This document shows, one piece after another, positions 59,943-64,000 of a stretch of 64,000 bases of DNA. The translations under genes were made by a program, and so were the position numbers. The first letter of the stretch is position 1. Every line of letters starts with the position of its first letter. Source of the DNA: Plazaster borealis (taxonomy: Eukaryota > Echinodermata > Asteroidea > Forcipulatida > Labidiasteridae); NCBI GenBank assembly GCA_021014325.1, contig CM037471.1:23394818-23458817 (forward strand). Reading direction: 5' to 3'. The notes beneath the pieces were generated by a model. The model was not told the origin of the DNA. It searched no databases and saw only the letters and a program-made list of their open reading frames with translations.

Positions 59943-61130
59943 GGTATGGAGAATTTAATCCATGACCACCATTAGAGTTAAATTTAGCTTTATAGTATGT
60001 GAACACATCAGTTAAAACAGTCCATGAAGAAATTTTGAGTATCGAGAATTTATTATTGATTGGTAATGGGTGTATATTTTGGTAGTTAATCTATACTCAG
60101 ATTTTCTGTTAAAGAAAACACATCGTTGTGTCGGTGCCAAAATGTTGTATCTACTAAAATAGCACTTATGTTATGAGCGAGTTTGAAATTGTCAAAGCAT
60201 TCTATTGCGCTTTATAATAGCCCACATGTACTCTCAAAACAAGTATGCGCCGAGGTACAATGTTTTTGCACAGAGCACATTCTTGCGAGATACAACCTTT
60301 TTTCACAAAATCGAGATACAACGCTTTTCACTGAACTGACAACATAATTTAAATATTCATTCATCAATAAGTTTCATATTTTTTGACAACATAATAACAT
60401 AATTTAAATACTAATTCATCAATTAGTTTCATGGTGGTTTTTTTCTTTTTATAACATTAAATTTCTGACAGATAATTGCTGTATTATTTAATCCAAGAAA
60501 CCATTCAAAACTGTGTTTAAGAAGAACCTGTTATAAAATACTTTTATTATAAATCAAATGTAAAAGATACTTTTTTTCTCACAACAGCATTCAAACTGAC
60601 CTCTCATCACTCTCATAAATGTGATGTGAATGTTTCAAACATTCTTTATGTTGAGAAATACTTATTGGCCATAACTAGGTGTTTTTTGAAAGCGTTTATT
60701 GTCATCCATTTTATGAGCAAATAAAGCCAGTTTTTGCTTTTTGCAGGAAATGCCTGGTTTGTACATGGAGGGTCAAATTTAATAATGGAATATTCTATCA
60801 TAACCAATTTTTTTTACCGTCAAGATTGTATTCGTACTTGGATTTGTTTAATAATATCATTTTTTATTAAATTGTTTGCAATTGAATACATTTGCAATGA
60901 AGCATGTAGACACATTAATGTTTACTTCGCCAATAAAATGGTTTTAAACAATGAAATTGATTTAATTTGTTTGTGAAAGTAGACTCTGGACATGTTATTT
61001 ATTGTGTCACCTCTAATCTGCTACTCCGTGAAGCTATGAAGGAAAACTGTAAGGCTTTTGCACCATGACTAGTGGTAAAAGTGAGAAAACATTCCATTTT
61101 AAGTGACAAGATTTTAAAAATAAATTAAGG
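59943..61130 (+). other. Probable 3' UTR with candidate poly(A) signals
   Basis: Non-coding sequence after the stop. AATAAA hexamers lie at 60720-60725, 60932-60937 and 61119-61124; any could end the transcript, giving a 3' UTR of roughly 0.8-1.2 kb. The stretch 60175-60340 is a copy of a repeat also present at 54340-54512 in the intron before exon 52, so part of the UTR may be repeat-derived. Confidence 0.5.
60175..60340 (+). repeat. Repeat pair: 3' UTR copy
   Basis: Counterpart of 54340-54512; contains the degenerate internal unit GAGATACAACxxTTTTxxCA repeated two or three times. Confidence 0.65.
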
Positions 61131-61299
61131 TAACTTCATTTGATTTTTGTTTGCAAAGTCACTTTACTTGGTTTGTGGGGAAAACAGCAAAAATTGCTTC
61201 TTCAGTATCTTTGCCTGCAGGGGTTGGGTTGGACTTGTTTTAAACTTTCTGGTTTCATTTAAGGATTAGGCTGTTAGGGTTAGGGTTAGGGGTTAAGGC

Positions 61300-61660
61300 T
61301 AGAAATTTAGGTTGCGACTTTCTGCTCTAAAATGATGCAGTAGGCACTACTGATGTCTTTTTATATAACTTGACTCAAATGCAGCTAAATTTGCGGAAAT
61401 TTTGACTTTTGTAAGTTAGGTACAACATTGACAAAATCATAAGGGGTAAGTCAAGCATTTTTATCGAATTTAGATCAGATTTAAAGTTGTGATTTTATGC
61501 TGTCGAATGATGCAGTGGGTAATACTGATGCTTTTTCATTAAAACTGGCCCGAGACTTTAGCTCAACTGGCAGAAATATTGACACTTGATAATCGCAAGG
61601 AGAAGCACGGCAATTTTATCAATTTTTGACTTTTTTTTGCATATAATTCACAAGGGGTAA
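61300..61660 (+). repeat. Degenerate outlying copies of the 3' minisatellite family
   Basis: AAAATGATGCAGTAGGCACT, ATATAACTTGACTCAAATGC, AAGGGGTAAGTCAAGCATTT and GAATGATGCAGTGGGTAATA match the higher-order unit found at 63600-64000, about 2 kb away. Confidence 0.75.
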
Positions 61661-62614
61661 CCCCAATGTTGTTTTTCTTTAAAAGCACAGTTGCAATTTT
61701 GCAGATAACATTGGAGGATGTGTTGTGAATGTCATCTTGTTATGTACAGCTGGAATTACTTGAAAAAGATCGGTGCTCTCGCACTCGTACAAGATGTACA
61801 CGCACTTCAGAGTTATGGCATAGCTATGTGTGACAATGGGGTGACCTTGTGTGACAAGCTGATTGGACAATTTTGTGATTACACCTATAATTTAATAATC
61901 TGATTCGCCACCTATCAACCACCTAAAGGCCACCTAAAACCTGCTGAAGTAATACTGACGTTTAATTAAATTTACGGAAATTGTTTCTTCCGTAGAACAA
62001 ACGCCCTGACTTCTTCGACTCTGCTTGAGTGGTTCCTCGGTAACCGGTATAATACCAATAAGTTCAAGGTTCAAGAGGCAGACAGAAATCCATCTTACCA
62101 CTTGTTGTACGGTGCTTTCTCAGCCTTTGTCTCTGAATTGTTTTTAATAATGAATTTCTTTCAAATAAATTTGAAGGTCATGGCGTATTTTGAGGGCCTT
62201 TCTTGAAAAATAATTGTCTAATATATTGTGTCCCGGTGTCGTTAACTTTCAACCTTGGGGCATTTTGGGTAGTTACTGAAAATTGGCCCACACTTGTAGG
62301 GTTCTTTTTCCCCAGGATGAAGTCGTGACTAGTTTGCTCTTTCATGAGTATTTTAGTTTTGGATGGGAACAGCTCAAAAACTCGAAAGGACTAACCTCCC
62401 AAATTATGAAAAAAAAGTTTAGGTGTCCGCACATATTTTGTATTTGATTTCAAGTGGCCGAGAGACTTTTAATACAATTTGAGTAATTTTGATTACCTAG
62501 CATTGATTGATATATGAGGAACTTATTCAGTGTGGACACTCATAGGTGATAGTTTTTTCTGCCTGACCACAGAATCTGCAGCTTATGCGTTTGTGCTTCA
62601 CTATAATTATTCTC

Positions 62615-62860
62615 TTGTAGAAACAGGTAGCGCCGTAGCTAGATGGAGTACGTATTGGACTTGGAGCCACGAGACCCGGGTTCAATTCCACTTGTGTCTT
62701 TTTCTTTTTTTCTTGGATGCTTGGACGCAGTGAATTATTTAGGTAGTACAAAAATCATCTCCAAACACCAACGGGCACTTAGGTGCACTGGATTGTTCAA
62801 TTGCGGGCAGTCCAGAGCTGGGAGACCCGGTTCGAATCCTACCCGTACCAAAAGGGACAT
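62615..62860 (+). repeat. tRNA-like SINE head(s) downstream of the gene
   Basis: TAGCGCCGTAGCTAGATGGA with GGGTTCAATTCCA about 45 bp on, and a second B-box-like GGTTCGAATCC near 62829. No good acceptor stem. No gene is supported in 61130-63228 apart from repeats. Confidence 0.45.
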
Positions 62861-63227
62861 GACTTTTACAGCTGGCCGCTGTAATGGATTGGGGTTCCGT
62901 CATGTCTCTCCCCAAATTAGGTAGGGTGAATATTCCGGGTCGGAAAGGATAAAGAGGGACCGGGAACTAGCCAATCCCAGAAGGGTACTATATGGGTGAT
63001 CACCATGCTGGTTCGACCAGACTTTGAGTCCCCTGAACGCCTGGTCGTCACTCCGACTAACTTTCTGCACAAATTTACTTTAATTTTAAATAATATTAAC
63101 AATCTATATATACCAAACTATTTCTACCGTTTTATACATATATATATATATAAACAATCACAGACTTGCAATTTAGTCAAAATTGCAATTGTGATTTATT
63201 AAATAACCAAAATAATAATACCGGTCG

Positions 63228-64000
63228 AAATTGAAAAAAGTGTAAGGGATAAGTCCAGCATTTGTATCAAATTTTTGCCAGAAATTGGTGAAATCGCAAG
63301 GGGTAAGTCCAGCATTTTTATCCAATTTTGGCCAGAAATTGAAAAACTTAGAAGGGGTAAGTCCAGCATTTTTATCAAATATTGGCCAGAAATTGAAATA
63401 AATCACAAGGGGTATTAAGTCCAGCATTTTTATTCAATTTGGGCCAGAAATAAAAATTAAAAAAGGGGGTAAGTCAACCATTTTAAACCAATTTTAGCCA
63501 AAGATCACAAGGGTAAGTCCAGCATTTTTATTCAAATTGGGCTAGATACTGAAAAAACTACAAGGGGTGGGCCTAAGTTCAGCATTTTTATCAAAATTTG
63601 GTCGATTTTATGCTTTGAAATGGTGCAGTAGGCTCTACTGATTCCATTTTATATAACTTGACCCAAGATATAAGCTTTATTTGAGGAAATATTGATATTT
63701 GAAAAATAGGCCAAAAACTAAAAAAAAAAAATACAAGGGGTAGGCCTAAGTCCAGCATTTTTATCAAAATTTGGTCAATTTTGAAGTTGCGATTTTATGC
63801 TTTAAAATGATGCAGTAGGCTCTACTGATGCCATTTTATATAACTTGACCCAAGATATAAGCTTTATTTGAGAAAATATTGATATTTGAAAAATAGGCCA
63901 AAAACTGAAAAAACTACAAGGGGTAAGTCCAGCATTTTTATCAAAATTTGGTCAATTTTGAAGTTGCGATTTTATGCTTTAAAATGATGCAGTAGGCTCT
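63228..64000 (+). repeat. Minisatellite with ~54-bp units and a ~175-bp higher-order unit
   Basis: AAGTCCAGCATTTTTATCAA-like cores start at about 63251, 63305, 63359, 63417, 63471, 63515 and 63574 (spacing mostly 54 bp). They then recur at about 63748 and 63925 (spacing about 175 bp), where the core is embedded in a larger unit with AAAATGATGCAGTAGGCTCT and TATAACTTGACCCAAGATAT. The array continues past the window end. Confidence 0.88.

Noticed and set aside
1305..59942. Sea urchin egg bindin receptor (EBR1)-like gene
   Set aside because: That family also carries CUB repeats, but in combination with a metalloprotease-like region and thrombospondin type 1 repeats. I see neither here, and the CTLD-FN3 series does not fit.
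61268..61300. Telomeric repeat (TTAGGG)n, also near 472-490
   Set aside because: Only two or three imperfect units at each place, surrounded by ordinary sequence; chance or old interstitial remnants.

Overview
The window is invertebrate animal genomic DNA, AT-rich and full of short interspersed repeats. Nearly all of it is one very large intron-rich gene on the + strand. Fold-back elements, TTAA-type MITEs, a tRNA-Leu-derived SINE and the CUB / C-type-lectin / fibronectin III content suggest a deuterostome invertebrate. An echinoderm, perhaps a sea star, is my best guess; this is an inference, not an identification.

I could build one continuous gene model: 59 coding exons from the ATG at 1305 to the TAG at 59940-59942. 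Every junction is GT-AG, the phase is consistent throughout, and the coding length is 11,064 nt (3,687 residues). The predicted product is a giant single-pass type I membrane protein. Order: signal peptide; CUB1-CUB5; four C-type lectin-like domain (CTLD) + FN3 pairs; CUB6-CUB10; five more CTLD+FN3 pairs; CUB11; a SEA-like juxtamembrane region; one transmembrane helix; and an acidic cytoplasmic tail of about 113 residues. Totals are 11 CUB, 9 CTLD and 9 FN3 domains. I do not recognise it as a named gene. The architecture suggests a cell-surface adhesion or recognition receptor.

Layout. 1-1304: upstream DNA with a dispersed repeat and no other gene. 1305-16008: signal peptide and CUB1-5. 16362-26964: CTLD1-FN3-1 to CTLD4-FN3-4. 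27848-35445: CUB6-10. 35909-52167: CTLD5-FN3-5 to CTLD9-FN3-9. 53209-59942: CUB11, SEA-like region, membrane helix and tail. 59943-64000: 3' UTR candidates, then repeats, including a minisatellite that runs off the window end.

Main observations. (1) The ectodomain is two copies of a [5 CUB + n(CTLD-FN3)] block, and the intron phases of CUB1-5 match CUB6-10 one for one. (2) Every CTLD has a seventh cysteine (W-x-W-x-D-C in most) and every FN3 has exactly one cysteine (C-D/E-x-x-x-Y), nine of nine for both. This suggests a CTLD-FN3 inter-domain disulfide. (3) Three separate tandem arrays (68-bp, about 115-bp and about 104-bp units) each duplicate a splice junction of this gene, multiplying acceptors of exons 31 and 45 and the donor of exon 48. 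(4) The first CTLD of each block lacks the Ca2+/sugar motifs that the others mostly keep.
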